Positions 1 through 9,904 are shown, counted from the first letter of the stretch. The stretch is 64,000 nt of DNA from Nansenia antarctica (GCA_963989245.1 CAXDII010000267.1:354001-418000), one strand, 5' to 3'. A program made the numbers and translations. Notes: generated from the letters alone by a model not told the origin.

Positions 1-482
1 CACAGACCTCCATAAAATGGCCCTGTCTGCTTGCATAGAATGCTGACGAGAGATCTGTAGAGATCACTCATAGATTGATGTTTTTAATTGATTGTCCTAT
101 AGCAAATTACTTTAATTAGTTTAATTAATTACTTATCAGTTGAATTAATTATTCAGAGCATTCATTTTCTGTTTCCCAGAACAATTGATTGATTCCATAA
201 GTTTTAAATCAATGTATATGATGATATAGTGAATAATTCTAACGAATCATTCATTCATTTCACTTAAACAATTGATTTAGGGATAGATTGTAAAAATAAA
301 TCAGAAGATTGAGAGTTTTAGGTAAGGTAGTCATTCTGTAAAACATCTTCGGTGTGGCGGCCTCTATTGGTCGAGACACGATAGGACGTTTTTAATTCTT
401 GACTGCCATCTAGTGGTTGACACAAGATAGGACGTTTTTAATTGGCACCCCAGGTGGGATAGTTATTTTTTTATACACTACA
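1..482 (-). other. Unresolved flank, possible end of a second LTR element
   Basis: No gene is visible. The stretch is AT-rich and holds a direct repeat of the motif GATAGGACGTTTTTAATT near 380 and 428. Its right edge (TATACACTACA) abuts the CTATGAACTGAC start of repeat unit R exactly where the retroviral LTR (TATACTACA) abuts other copies of that unit. Read on the minus strand it would begin TGTAGTGTATA, like the start of an LTR. The rest does not match the 302-bp LTR, so it may be another LTR family or the unexplained true flank. Confidence 0.3.
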
Positions 483-1121
483 CTATGAACTGACAACACC
501 GTATTAATTTATATTAACAATTCCGTTGATAAAAACAATTTATAAAGCCAAGCTCAGTATCTGGACTTACCATAAACGGATGCAGTGAAGCTGAAGGTGA
601 CAAAACCGATGGACTGACAGTTCGAAATGTCATGAGTTGTTTGCATATGATGACGTGCACCACCAATAAAGCATTTGGGCAACATGATTGGCCACCACCA
701 CTAAAAGCATTCTAAAGACATGATTGGCCACCACCACTAAAGCATTCTAAAGCATTGATTGGCTGCACTAAAGGAACCACTAAAATGCGGGCGACATGAT
801 TGGACACCACTAAAGCACTTGGCGATATGATTGGATGTGCACGTTCTAATGAACCAGACTAACGTGCTCTAGGTAGCGCCAGGCGAGGGGAACGATAGTC
901 TGTTAAGGGTGGGGAAGAAAGTGCAAGAGGGGGGAAGAAGGGGGAAGAAGAAAAGGGAGGAAAAAGAGAGGAAAAGGGGAGAAAAAGAGGGAAAAGAAAA
1001 GGAAGAGAGAGAAATTGAGGCTTCTTTTCCATTATCTACATGTTTAATAGTCTCAATGTATTCTAAACAATTAATGCACAATAAAAAATGTCGCCATTGC
1101 CATTTTTGTATGGGGGGGAAG

Positions 1122-1165
1122 AATCGATCAGAAGGTCACCGGTTCAAATCCCGCCAGAAACAAGA
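1122..1165 (+). repeat. SINE-like B-box fragment in R
   Basis: GATCAGAAGGTCACCGGTTC followed by AAATCCCGCC resembles the right half of the tRNA-derived SINE found intact near 21.4 kb, including a pol III B box (GGTTCAAATCC). The A-box half is absent. The same fragment recurs near 10545 and 18553 in the other long R units. Confidence 0.5.
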
Positions 1166-1413
1166 AAAATTAAAAATGTCTCCAAAAGTGTTGTTTTGTG
1201 TAAATTCAAAATCACTTGAGCCAAAAGTTGCTTTTTGTGACATAACAGAAGTTTATAGACACTAGCTGTTGTTTTATTGATGTTTAAACATCAATAAAAA
1301 GAATAATAGTATAATATTATATATTATAATAATAGTACAAATAAACAAGTTAGCCTCTTAAAAGCCCTGAGGTTGAATGAATAACTTTTTATAAAGAGAA
1401 GAAGAGAGAGCTA

Positions 1414-1450
1414 CTCAGAATCAGAATCAGAATCAGAATTGCTTTTATTG
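1414..1450 (-). repeat. LINE 3'-tail-like (TCAGAA)n motif
   Basis: Four TCAGAA-type hexamers followed by TTGCTTTTATTGCACC. On the minus strand this reads like the end of a non-LTR retrotransposon: an A/T-rich 3' UTR ending in ATTCTGATTCTGA repeats, common in fish genomes. A similar tail in the opposite orientation lies at 45930-45960. Homologous tails are near 10835 and 18843. Confidence 0.5.
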
Positions 1451-1824
1451 CACCAATGTACAGGTACACAGAGTAACATTCTTGGGTTCAGGTTCATTCA
1501 ACATTGGCATTGCAGCAGAATACAAGATCAGTAATAAAATAAAGTATGATATAAAAACAACAAAATCAACAATCAATAAGCAGGATATGAGAACAACAAA
1601 ATCAACAATCATTAATAGCAGCAATAGTATCAGTAGCATCAATAGCAGCAGAATGCAAATCAACAATAAAAGTAAATGAGTAGGGTGATAAGAGACTACA
1701 GCAGTACTACAGCTGCACCAGTCATGCTGCTGTAGAACAGTGGTGTAAAAAGCTGTGCAGATTCCAATGACATGGGATGTAATATCATACAGTATGCAAT
1801 AATATAGTTCAGATATGATACAGT

Positions 1825-2058
1825 ACAAGTTCAAGTAGTAGTCAGGTGGTGCATAAAATGCTGTGCAGGTAGCAGTGAGATGTAATACACTGTCATACAC
1901 ACCGTCTATGTCTCACTGCTACCTGATGTAATACACTGTCATACACACCGTCTATGTCTCACTGCTACCTGATGTAATACACTGTCATACACACCGTCTA
2001 TGTCTCACTGCTACCTGCACAGCATGTTATGCACCACCTGACTACTACTTGAACTTGT
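1825..2058. repeat. Long inverted repeat enclosing 46-bp tandem units (unit A)
   Basis: Arms of about 56 bp (1825-1880 and 2001-2058) are near-perfect reverse complements, for example ACAAGTTCAAGTAGTAGTC against GACTACTACTTGAACTTGT. Between them lie three 46-bp units (1879-1924, 1925-1970, 1971-2016) starting GATGTAATACACTGTCATAC. The equivalent places in units B (about 11245-11430) and D (about 19253-19438) have only two 46-bp units. Confidence 0.85.
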
Positions 2059-2237
2059 GCAATATGGTACAGATAAGGAGCAGTACATATGTTTCAGTAG
2101 AAGTAGTGTTCAAGTAATCAGGCAGTATGTAGTTAGTTATAATATATATTATTAATGCAGTGGGGTTGGTTTGGGGGAGACAGACGTTTGCCTTCCTACT
2201 TCCTCATCTTATCCAACTAGTGCTCCTTAGTCAGAGA

Positions 2238-2554
2238 CTAAACGAGGGACAATGCCAGATGAGGGGCAGGTGGACCTTTGGGACAGCCAGATGAGGGGCA
2301 GGTGGAGCAAACAGGGTTGAGAAAACGACAGGAGGGACAGCAAAGACAAGGGCGGTAGGGGGGGGGTTGGTGGTGGGACGCAAAGTAAAAAATGAAAGTG
2401 GGGTCAATGGTGTCGTCTTGGAAGTCCTCATCCTCTAGTTCCTCCTTCGTGGCCAGGTCCTCCAGCAGCTGGTCAATATCCTCTGCCTCAGGGTCCATGT
2501 CCTGCAGGGTTCTCCCTGTCTGCCTGTACAGGTAGTCCACACCAATCATCTCTC
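2238..2554 (-). pseudogene. Acidic exon-like fragment, possible transposase remnant (unit A)
   Basis: Minus-strand open stretch preceded by a splice-acceptor-like CAACAG at about 2555-2560. It encodes an acidic segment (GEMIGVDYLYRQTGR, then many E/D residues) and, in this copy only, a cysteine-rich tail with several C-x2-C pairs (CLCCPSC, CSTCPSSGC). An acidic stretch before a cysteine-rich C-terminus is reminiscent of piggyBac-type transposases, but I see no catalytic domain. I do not recognise the family with confidence. The copies at 11600 and 19608 lose the cysteine-rich tail through an indel. Confidence 0.35.
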
Positions 2555-3386
2555 CTGTTGACGAAAGCAATAATCTTGTTAGTATAAACATACACACAAG
2601 CACAGATATGTACAGTCAAAATACAATACTCCAGAATTGTTACAGCACTACTGGTTAGATGCTGAACTGCATTTCATTGTCTGGTACTTGTACTCTGCAA
2701 TGACAATAATGTTGAATCTAATCTAATCTAATCTAATATCTATCCCTTCCCGTCCCCTGACTATAACCATATACAATACACAGTACCGTGAAGGCTATAC
2801 ACTGGGACTGATCTATACCTATGCCTCTATGCCTGAGCTTTAAAGAGCAAATAATAACGTTTGGATGAGTAGGAAAATATTATTAATAATATAATAATAA
2901 TAATTAATAATAAGTCATCAATCAAATACCAAAACGACTCAAAGTTAGAGGCTCTACACACAACATACAGTATGACATAGTACAGTATGCGTAATGTAAC
3001 ACTTACAGACTATTTATAGACAATAACCCACTACACATCAGGCACACACAACAAATGTGCCAGTTCAAAATCTTTCCACATTAATATGCACTGTTAATAC
3101 AATCACATCTCTAATATCCGATCTCGTCAGCACATAAATACATGAAGGCTCGCGCAGCTGAGCTCAATGACAGCCAAGTTATGAATATTTCGCCAGCAAA
3201 CCAGTGACAACCACATATTTCATCATGAGATATTAGTCATTCAACTAATACAAGATAGCTCTGATAATTCATTATCGTTGTCTTTATGCCCTGTTGCGTT
3301 TTCAACAAACGTAGAACTAGCTATCTATCGGCGGGCATCACCGCGTCTGTCTCTCGTCAAAAACGAGAGGTGCAAAGTGTTGCTAT

Positions 3387-3688
3387 TGTCGTGTATTCTT
3401 ATTGATTATGAATCAAAGAACAGTTAGTTTAAGATAATTTAATTAGTTACAGGCAGGTTTATACATTACATCTGTTCCCCGTGGATCCTGGGCTGCAAGA
3501 GAGCGCTTGTCGTGTCTCTCTCCCCGTTCCCCTCCAGAGGGGAGGGGCCAGCGTGCATGTGTGTCCCTCCCCAACCCCCAAAGGTCCCTGCTGGTCATCT
3601 GTGTCCCTGCATGCCCTGGCATGTGTGTGTGTCTAAAACATACCACATATTCATACATAGATCATACATACTACAGAAATATACTACA
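3387..3688 (-). repeat. ERV 3' LTR (copy 1)
   Basis: 302 bp, identical by eye to 9603-9904 and 17611-17912. On the minus strand it begins TGTAGTATATTTC and ends ACACGACA. A TATA-like GTATAAACC and an AATAAG motif lie in the distal part, but I cannot place U3/R/U5 borders with certainty. Confidence 0.92.
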
Positions 3689-3700
3689 CATCCCCCCTCG
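3689..3700 (-). other. Polypurine tract of the ERV
   Basis: On the minus strand CGAGGGGGGATG lies directly upstream of the 3' LTR start TGTAGT. A G-rich run abutting the 3' LTR is the usual primer site for plus-strand DNA synthesis in retroviruses. Confidence 0.8.
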
Positions 3701-4347
3701 GACCACCCAGAGGGTGTTCCGAAACTAAACCACCATAAAACAAAAACAAAAACACAAAACCCCACAAAACATCCCAAAAAAAAAAAAAAAAAAATTTAAT
3801 TTTTTTTTTTTTTTTTTTTTTTTAAAATAAAATTAAAAATTAAAAAATAAACAACAACAGACAGAAAAACTACACCAACACACAACACAAGAAGCACAAT
3901 AACACAGACCAACCCAGGACCAGTATTAGGAACCAAAGATATCATAAACAAAAAATAGAAAACAACCAATAATAAAAAGAATTTTGAAAATAACAATCAC
4001 AATTAAACTAAACACAGTTTATCATGCACAAATCAATACAGAAACTTCCAACGACCGATGTTTTCTTTGTCCTTGAAGCGTCGGGGTCAGAGGTTACTAG
4101 CACTTGTACCCAGTTGGAGAACAGCCTTTACCGCTGTCTCAGATTGCTTCCATTTTCGTTGCGCTAGGAACAGAACCTCTTTCCTATCTTTGCATAACCA
4201 CTACATCACTTCTCAACTGACATCAATCCCATACGATATAGAAATAAACAAACAATACACAAATAATGACATTCAGTTATCATAACACATAATTCTCCAA
4301 CAGTAAGCATAGGACAAAGGGAATGCATTAATGCATAGATCTTCACC
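3701..4347 (-). other. Non-coding 3' region of the ERV
   Basis: No credible frame. The stretch includes an A run followed by a T run at about 3777-3823, which may be a slippage or assembly-prone site. In a complete provirus the envelope gene would end here, and none is recognisable. Confidence 0.6.
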
Positions 4348-6207
4348 TCAGGTGAGGACTAGTCTTCTGAAAAGTTCATTAACGTGGACTGAGTGACTGA
4401 TTTTCCAAAAACAGTCAATGAGGCCCTGCCTTCTAAGAAAGTCAAAAATCATGTCTGCTATAATAGGTGCTCCTATCTTGGCAAAATAAGTTTCCCATGC
4501 CCCTAAGACCGTTTCCAGCCATGCTATCATCTGCTGTCCATTCCCGTCGTTCCCTTTGATCTGCTGCTTCACTACCCTATTCATAGTCTTTAATCTTTTC
4601 CTAACTGGTCGTCGTCCGTCAGTGTCATTGAGGTTAAGGCAGCCGCCTGGTCCCCTCCCACGCTGATCAAGGTCTGGGGAGTCGCCCTCAGCATCATCTG
4701 AAGCATGGTGCAGGCACTCGCCAGCATCCCCAGTAGCACAGGTGTCCAGGCTTTGGACACTCCCAGGCTGGACCTCCAGACTGTCAGCACTCTCTGCTTC
4801 GTTGGTTTCTGGTTCATTGGCATCTGGACAGCTTTCCACTGTCCCCTCGGTTTCAGGCACTGCCGGTAATGTCACTGGCTGTAACACTGGCATTGCCACT
4901 GGCTCTGGCAACACCACAGCATCTCCTCGTAGCTCCTCCTTCTCAGGTTCTCTGGGGACCTCGGCACCTGTTGGCACAACATCCTGCCTACTCTGTACAT
5001 CCACCCCCCTGTCCACCACCCGTGGCCCTATTGGGGTAGGGATATGCCCAGACACCACTGGTGTACCCACTCTGATGTTGTTTCTCCAACAGACCCCACA
5101 TTGACCTAAAGCATGGTCAATCTGTTCCATCAAATATGGACTCCAAAACCCATATTTCTTGGTAATCTTGCGTCTTACCTCCCCCCTAGCCACATGTGCT
5201 AATCCATGAGCTTCCTGTATTAACATGCCTAATAAATCTGAGGGTGCTACAACCAACCCCTCATGATTCCTCCATAGACCTGTGTCATCCTGACTTGCCC
5301 CCCTTGCTAGCCAAACGCTCTTGTCTAACGTAGTTACTCTACTCTGTAACATCAATAAATCCTCAAGTGTGACCATGCCCTGTAATTGCTTTTCATGTGT
5401 GACCAGAAGACCTTTACCTGCCTTGTCTGCTCCTGTAATGGCTTTGGCTGCATCCTCTGCAGCCCTGTTACCTTGTGTGACATGTGATGAGTCAGACCTG
5501 TGTGTGGCACACTTCACTATAGCTAATTCCTTTGGCTTCATCATGGCTTGTAACAGCTTCATGATCTGTGCGTGATGCTGTATAGGCGTACCATCAGTTC
5601 TCTTAAAACCCCGCCCCCTCCATACAGCTCCATTAAAATGACAAACATTATGTGCATAGGCAGAGTCGGTGTACACTGTCACTCTCCGTCCGGTTCCCAA
5701 GTTGCATGCTTCCGTGAGGGCAATCAATTCAGCCAACTGAGCCGAGCAAGGCTGAGGAACTGCCTCAGCCTGTTCTACAATAAACTTTGAATTCTGTGCT
5801 TTAACTAAGGAATACCCAGCGCACAACGTTTCTCCTACCCCGTAACAAGACCCATCAACCCAATATTCTATATCAGCTCCCTTTAAAGGCAAAGCTTGTA
5901 GGTCTGTTCTATGCTTAATCACTCTGGCTGTCGATGGAATCTGAACACCGGATGGCACCGTCACCTGACAACCGTCAGGTGTGCACTTAACTGTACAGTT
6001 CAATTGGCATAGAGCATCTCTCCCTAGCAGCCCTGTTGGCGTGTGTTCTGACACAAGTGTTGACAGAGTTGCTCTCTGTCCCTTGTACTCTAAGTCTACA
6101 AGCTCAGTTGTAGGAATCAGCTGTTTAATTCCCTCAAATCCGATTGTCTTCACATATTCTCTAGACATAGGGAGGTGCGTGGCGCCTTCAGGCTTCTGTG
6201 TCACCAC
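4348..6207 (-). CDS. Internally deleted Pol: protease C-part, RNase H, integrase zinc finger, acidic linker
   Basis: A 619-codon open frame. Residues 60-64 (LLGRD) look like the conserved C-terminal strand of a retroviral protease, but no D-T/S-G active site is visible upstream. Next comes an RNase H domain (D118 in VDGS, E160, D181 in YTDS, D252). The reverse transcriptase that should lie between protease and RNase H is absent. An HHCC integrase zinc finger follows (H334, H338, C370, C373). The DDE core is replaced by about 160 Pro/Glu-rich residues and an 80-residue hydrophobic/basic C-terminus that might derive from an envelope tail. The frame continues from gag through a TAG. The missing domains make the element replication-defective. 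Confidence 0.85.
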   Translation of the reverse strand: MVTQKPEGATHLPMSREYVKTIGFEGIKQLIPTTELVDLEYKGQRATLSTLVSEHTPTGLLGRDALCQLNCTVKCTPDGCQVTVPSGVQIPSTARVIKHRTDLQALPLKGADIEYWVDGSCYGVGETLCAGYSLVKAQNSKFIVEQAEAVPQPCSAQLAELIALTEACNLGTGRRVTVYTDSAYAHNVCHFNGAVWRGRGFKRTDGTPIQHHAQIMKLLQAMMKPKELAIVKCATHRSDSSHVTQGNRAAEDAAKAITGADKAGKGLLVTHEKQLQGMVTLEDLLMLQSRVTTLDKSVWLARGASQDDTGLWRNHEGLVVAPSDLLGMLIQEAHGLAHVARGEVRRKITKKYGFWSPYLMEQIDHALGQCGVCWRNNIRVGTPVVSGHIPTPIGPRVVDRGVDVQSRQDVVPTGAEVPREPEKEELRGDAVVLPEPVAMPVLQPVTLPAVPETEGTVESCPDANEPETNEAESADSLEVQPGSVQSLDTCATGDAGECLHHASDDAEGDSPDLDQRGRGPGGCLNLNDTDGRRPVRKRLKTMNRVVKQQIKGNDGNGQQMIAWLETVLGAWETYFAKIGAPIIADMIFDFLRRQGLIDCFWKISHSVHVNELFRRLVLT

Positions 6208-6243
6208 CAGCTGGCACCTCCCACTCGGATCTTCCGGGCACCC

Positions 6244-7929
6244 CTATAGGCCAGCTGCTGGGCCTCCGTAAGGGTTCATCACTCCTGGAGCAGGTGTAGT
6301 AGGGGGCCAATATCCTCCTCCTTGGCTCCCCCCTGCGCCCCCCTGGGGCCTGTTGCAGCAGGCACAGGCTAGATGTCCATTCTGGTCACATTGGCATGGT
6401 TCTAGCATCTCCTTCCCTGCTGCTGTCCATCCCCCTGGTGGTGGTCCTTGGCCAGGCTGTGTGTACATCTGGTAGGGAACCGCTTGCACCCCTGGTGGCC
6501 CTTGTGGGTATGGATACCCCCCTTGTGGCCCCTGTGGGTAGGACTGGTAAGTAGCAGGATACCCCCCTTGTGGCCCCTGTGAGTAGGACTGGTAAGTAGC
6601 AGTCTGCACTCCAGGTGGCTGTTGCTGTGGGGCTAAAGCCTGCACTCCCTCTATGTTTCTCTCGCTTTCAGTCAATTGCAACTGAGTCAATATTCTGAGG
6701 GATTCTTCGTCTCGTGCCTTCTGTATCTGAATGTTCTTTCGATATAACTCAACTTGATGAGCCACGTGGTCTATATAAACAGCTTTGTTCATGTGTCGTA
6801 GCCCCACCACTTCTGCTAGCTTATCCTTAACTGGGGTAGGAAGCCCTTCTTGTATTTTTTCCCTGATTATGGATTTTTCTAAGGGGTTATCTTCAGCGTC
6901 TTTCCCTGTCACACTTCTCCATTGAGAGTGCATACGGGCAATATAACCCCTGGGATTCTCATCCCCCCCCAGTGGCTTCACAATGATATTGTCTGGGTGA
7001 ATGTGAGTAGGGTAGATCTCCCTGATTGCTTTCCACAGTTTGCCTCTGTTTGCTGCGAAAAGCTCTGGATCATAAACTGATGTATTGATATATCTATGAA
7101 GTCCTGCCTTCATCAATATTTCCTGCATTGTATCCAATCCTGCAATAAAAGCTAAGAGTCTTTTCAGGTCTCCCATCGCGACCTGCGTTCCTGTCAGTAT
7201 CACGTCGACCTGTCGCGTCCACGAATGTCCTCCCTCTTGAAGAACTGGGAGTTTCTCGATCACTTCAGACAAATCTGTATGATGCCACGGATGATATTCC
7301 ATCTTGTTACCCCGAATCAGCACTGGACAGTTCTTTAATGTATTTGATGACATTCGGTGACAATCTCCCTCTTTCTCCGGGCGTCTTCTCCCACCTTTCC
7401 TTTCGGCTGTGGCTATCATCTTCCTGCCCTGCGCGTTGTAGCCTCCATCTGCATTGTCGTCATCACTTGAGTCTGCACTGCCATCTTCGCTGTCATCTTC
7501 CTCGTCACTCCTGTCGTCCCCTTTTCCCCTTGGCTCCTTCTTCTTCTTCTGGGAATGATCCTCCAGTGCCTTAGCATAGGGAGGGGGACTGGGGGCAGGA
7601 CACTGAGCTATTTTCTGTCCCTCTACCTTAAATAGATCTAAAATAGCTAACTCTAACTTGCGTTTCTCTGATCTAATCTTTCCTCTTTGATGTGCTTTGT
7701 GCCCATTGATAAGTATCTCCAATGTTGCAATTAATTGTAAATTAATGCTGCCCTCTTTCGGCCACGGCTGTTCAATGTATGCCCAACGGCTATTCCATTT
7801 CGTAGACATTTTGCTAATTTCCCTAACAAGAGGATTCATTTTTTCCACTACAGCCATAGGGGATAACGTAGCCAACATTCCACGATGTTCACTAATATCT
7901 TTTAACAGCTTCGTGGAATTCGACCCCAT
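6244..7929 (-). CDS. gag: Retroviral Gag (copy 1)
   Basis: A 561-residue Gag on the minus strand. The start MGSNST fits an N-myristoylation signal (Gly2), placing a matrix domain at residues 2-105. A PPPY late-domain motif is at 115-118. A Lys- then Asp/Ser-rich linker follows (about 127-170), then a capsid-like region (about 215-420). The tail has Pro/Gly/Gln/Tyr-rich tandem repeats (YQSY...QGPQGGYP) and a Cys/His cluster (PCQCDQNGH...CACC) instead of a canonical CCHC knuckle. It ends at TAG (6244-6246). The pol frame is in phase 12 codons downstream, so stop-codon readthrough of the kind used by gammaretroviruses is plausible. An identical copy lies at 14252-15937. Confidence 0.9.
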   Translation of the reverse strand: MGSNSTKLLKDISEHRGMLATLSPMAVVEKMNPLVREISKMSTKWNSRWAYIEQPWPKEGSINLQLIATLEILINGHKAHQRGKIRSEKRKLELAILDLFKVEGQKIAQCPAPSPPPYAKALEDHSQKKKKEPRGKGDDRSDEEDDSEDGSADSSDDDNADGGYNAQGRKMIATAERKGGRRRPEKEGDCHRMSSNTLKNCPVLIRGNKMEYHPWHHTDLSEVIEKLPVLQEGGHSWTRQVDVILTGTQVAMGDLKRLLAFIAGLDTMQEILMKAGLHRYINTSVYDPELFAANRGKLWKAIREIYPTHIHPDNIIVKPLGGDENPRGYIARMHSQWRSVTGKDAEDNPLEKSIIREKIQEGLPTPVKDKLAEVVGLRHMNKAVYIDHVAHQVELYRKNIQIQKARDEESLRILTQLQLTESERNIEGVQALAPQQQPPGVQTATYQSYSQGPQGGYPATYQSYPQGPQGGYPYPQGPPGVQAVPYQMYTQPGQGPPPGGWTAAGKEMLEPCQCDQNGHLACACCNRPQGGAGGSQGGGYWPPTTPAPGVMNPYGGPAAGL

Positions 7930-8401
7930 TCTACTTGGCTCAATATGCTGACAATATTCTATATTAGATAAGGTGTACGCTTCTTACAACCCACCTTATT
8001 TTGTCTTGTTTGCTAAACAAATGCTAGTCCAATATAACTGTATTGACCATCCCCACAAAAACCCTGCAACTTCAGAATAACAGACTTGCCTCTTGTGTAT
8101 GTCAGTGCAGTATTAACTTAAATCTAATAGCTGTGTAAGTACTTTATACTTAAATGTGTTTCCTAATTGTTTATGAATGTGTCACTTAATTACTCATTCA
8201 ATACTAATTACAGTTCTGGTCAACACAATTATTAAATCACAAAGGCTGATCAACACCTAAGTATTCACCGATCCACAAAAACCCTTTTACTGCTTCAACT
8301 ATCAAATATGTACTATTCTGCTATTCCTTAATCAAACACTGTGGAAATGACCTAACTAAAATAAAAGATGTAAATTACAAATACTAATTATAACCTGTAG
8401 A

Positions 8402-8545
8402 GAAATCGACTTGTTATTTGGAAAAGAATGAATGATTAATTATTAATTACACACTTAAAGAAATCGACTTGTCATTTGGAAGGAATAAAATGATTAATTA
8501 TTCATTACAATCTGTAAGGAAATCGACTTGCTACTCGGAAGGAAT
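8402..8545. repeat. Three ~60-bp tandem repeats in ERV leader
   Basis: The core AAATCGACTTG recurs at about 8403, 8461 and 8521, each followed by a TTTGGAA or CTCGGAA block and an ATTAATTA-type stretch. The units are diverged from each other, so the duplication predates the provirus. Duplicated at 16410-16553. Confidence 0.75.
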
Positions 8546-9045
8546 GCACAATTAACTAGACTTAGTCATTTACTTCATTGATGTAATCCTGTGGAAGAAA
8601 ACGTCATCCCTAGACCACTATAAACCAATTGATCAAAGTTTTGTAAAAACTGAAAATGAAATAATCTGAATAATTAATTCAATCAATTTGTAATTACTTA
8701 AATTAATTGAAGTAACCATCCATTTATCATTGTAAAAGACCATTTCATCGACCTCAGCTGCATTTCCCTGAGGATTTAGTGTTTTAAAATGTATTGTCGT
8801 ATTTCGACCAGCAGATGGAGCTGTGCTCCGGCTAACGCGCATCGATTGCGCATGCGCCAACTCTTAGCCAAGGCTATGAATGTTTTAACCGTAACTCTAA
8901 ACTATTTAAAACACCCCGAGATCAATTCACTATATCTCTATCTTTTCTCTATAGTCTATGTAATGCAACAATCACACGCAATCCCCCTACGTGTCCGAAG
9001 CCTAAAGGCCAGAGGCAGATCTCATTCAAATATCCTACGTTCACG

Positions 9046-9160
9046 TTTCCCTCATAAAGATGGCGTCTAAGAATAGACTCTCTGACACACTGCAAATGGC
9101 GTCACGTTTCCCTCATAAAAATGGCGTCTAAACTCCGCTGCTCTGACACACTGCAAATGG
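9046..9160. repeat. 56-bp tandem duplication in ERV leader
   Basis: CACGTTTCCCTCATAAA(G/A)ATGGCGTCTAA ... CTCTGACACACTGCAAATGG occurs twice in a row. The same pair is at about 17054-17168 in the second provirus copy. Confidence 0.8.
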
Positions 9161-9579
9161 CCGCCCACACAACGGCGTCCTCTCACACAGACAAAGAGTA
9201 ATGGCGTACTCTCTGCTACAATACAAAATAGACTACCGAGTCCACCCACACTCCAACACATAAACACAACCTCACCGAATTTTACACAAACACACACGAT
9301 ATTCCAATACCGTACAAACAAACCTTACCATTAAACACTATATTTTACAAAAAACGGGCTTCCAAGTCCGGCTCTCACAATCCACCCATCAAAGATTTAT
9401 GAAAAGTTTGCATCTATTCCAACAAGATTACCGTTACACAGATTCTTTTGACTATAACTTATCTGAGATTCACAGTTTATTTTAAACACACCAATCGACT
9501 AGAGAGAGATTTCTGCAGAAAATCTACCTTCTTTGTTAGATTGAAGTTCGCAAAATACTGTAAATTAAGTTACATTTAT

Positions 9580-9597
9580 CTCCTGGCTGGCTCGCCA
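9580..9597 (-). other. Primer binding site, tRNA-Arg(ACG) type
   Basis: The minus strand reads TGGCGAGCCAGCCAGGAG five bases inside the 5' LTR. It is the exact complement of the 18 nt at the 3' end (with CCA) of vertebrate tRNA-Arg(ACG) as I know that tRNA. Arg primers are unusual among retroviruses. Repeated at 17588-17605. Confidence 0.85.
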
Positions 9598-9602
9598 TTT
9601 AC

Positions 9603-9904
9603 TGTCGTGTATTCTTATTGATTATGAATCAAAGAACAGTTAGTTTAAGATAATTTAATTAGTTACAGGCAGGTTTATACATTACATCTGTTCCCCGTGG
9701 ATCCTGGGCTGCAAGAGAGCGCTTGTCGTGTCTCTCTCCCCGTTCCCCTCCAGAGGGGAGGGGCCAGCGTGCATGTGTGTCCCTCCCCAACCCCCAAAGG
9801 TCCCTGCTGGTCATCTGTGTCCCTGCATGCCCTGGCATGTGTGTGTGTCTAAAACATACCACATATTCATACATAGATCATACATACTACAGAAATATAC
9901 TACA
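9603..9904 (-). repeat. ERV 5' LTR (copy 1)
   Basis: 302 bp, indistinguishable by eye from the 3' LTR at 3387-3688. Followed on the plus strand by the CTAT target duplication and repeat unit B. Confidence 0.92.

Larger units (their letters stand above)
483..3386. repeat. Host repeat R, unit A
   Basis: First of five copies of a repeat that always starts CTATGAACTGACAACACC and, when complete, ends GTGCAAAGTGTTGCTAT. It contains in order: CCAAT-type motifs (ATTGGCC and similar) in short tandem repeats at about 660-830, a purine-rich run at 905-1020, a SINE-like B-box fragment near 1122-1165, a (TCAGAA)n LINE-type tail at about 1414-1440, an inverted repeat with 46-bp tandem units (1825-2058) and an exon-like open stretch on the minus strand (2238-2554). 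Nothing identifies it as a known autonomous element. It may be a composite segmental repeat. Confidence 0.75.
7930..9579 (-). other. ERV 5' leader
   Basis: A 1.65-kb leader between primer site and gag start, unusually long. It holds three roughly 60-bp repeats with the core GAAATCGACTTG (about 8402-8545) and a 56-bp duplication containing CACGTTTCCCTCATAAA (about 9046-9160). No long frame is supported. Packaging or splice signals would be expected here but I cannot assign them. Confidence 0.65.
3387..9904 (-). mobile_element. Endogenous retrovirus, deletion derivative, complete with both LTRs
   Basis: A 6,518-bp minus-strand provirus. Both 302-bp LTRs start TG and end CA on either strand and appear identical, which suggests a recent insertion or gene conversion. 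The 4-bp target duplication CTAT is at 3383-3386 and 9905-9908. The uninterrupted target (GTTGCTATGAACTGAC) is preserved at 12731-12746 and 20745-20760. Order on the minus strand is LTR, primer site, 1.65-kb leader, gag, pol remnant, 0.65-kb tail with A/T homopolymers, polypurine tract, LTR. No env frame is evident. A Gag-TAG-Pol layout and a PPPY motif suggest a gamma/epsilon-like fish retrovirus; that placement is inference. Confidence 0.92.

Noticed and set aside
1445..1900. 151-codon Leu/Ile-rich minus-strand frame (also 10864, 18872)
   Set aside because: It covers a LINE tail, ATT/CAA-rich low-complexity sequence and part of the inverted repeat. No domain is visible.
8789..9321. Small frames in the ERV leader as accessory viral genes
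   Set aside because: They lie in a repeat-rich leader, on both strands, with no motif. Equal copies in the second provirus only reflect the duplication.
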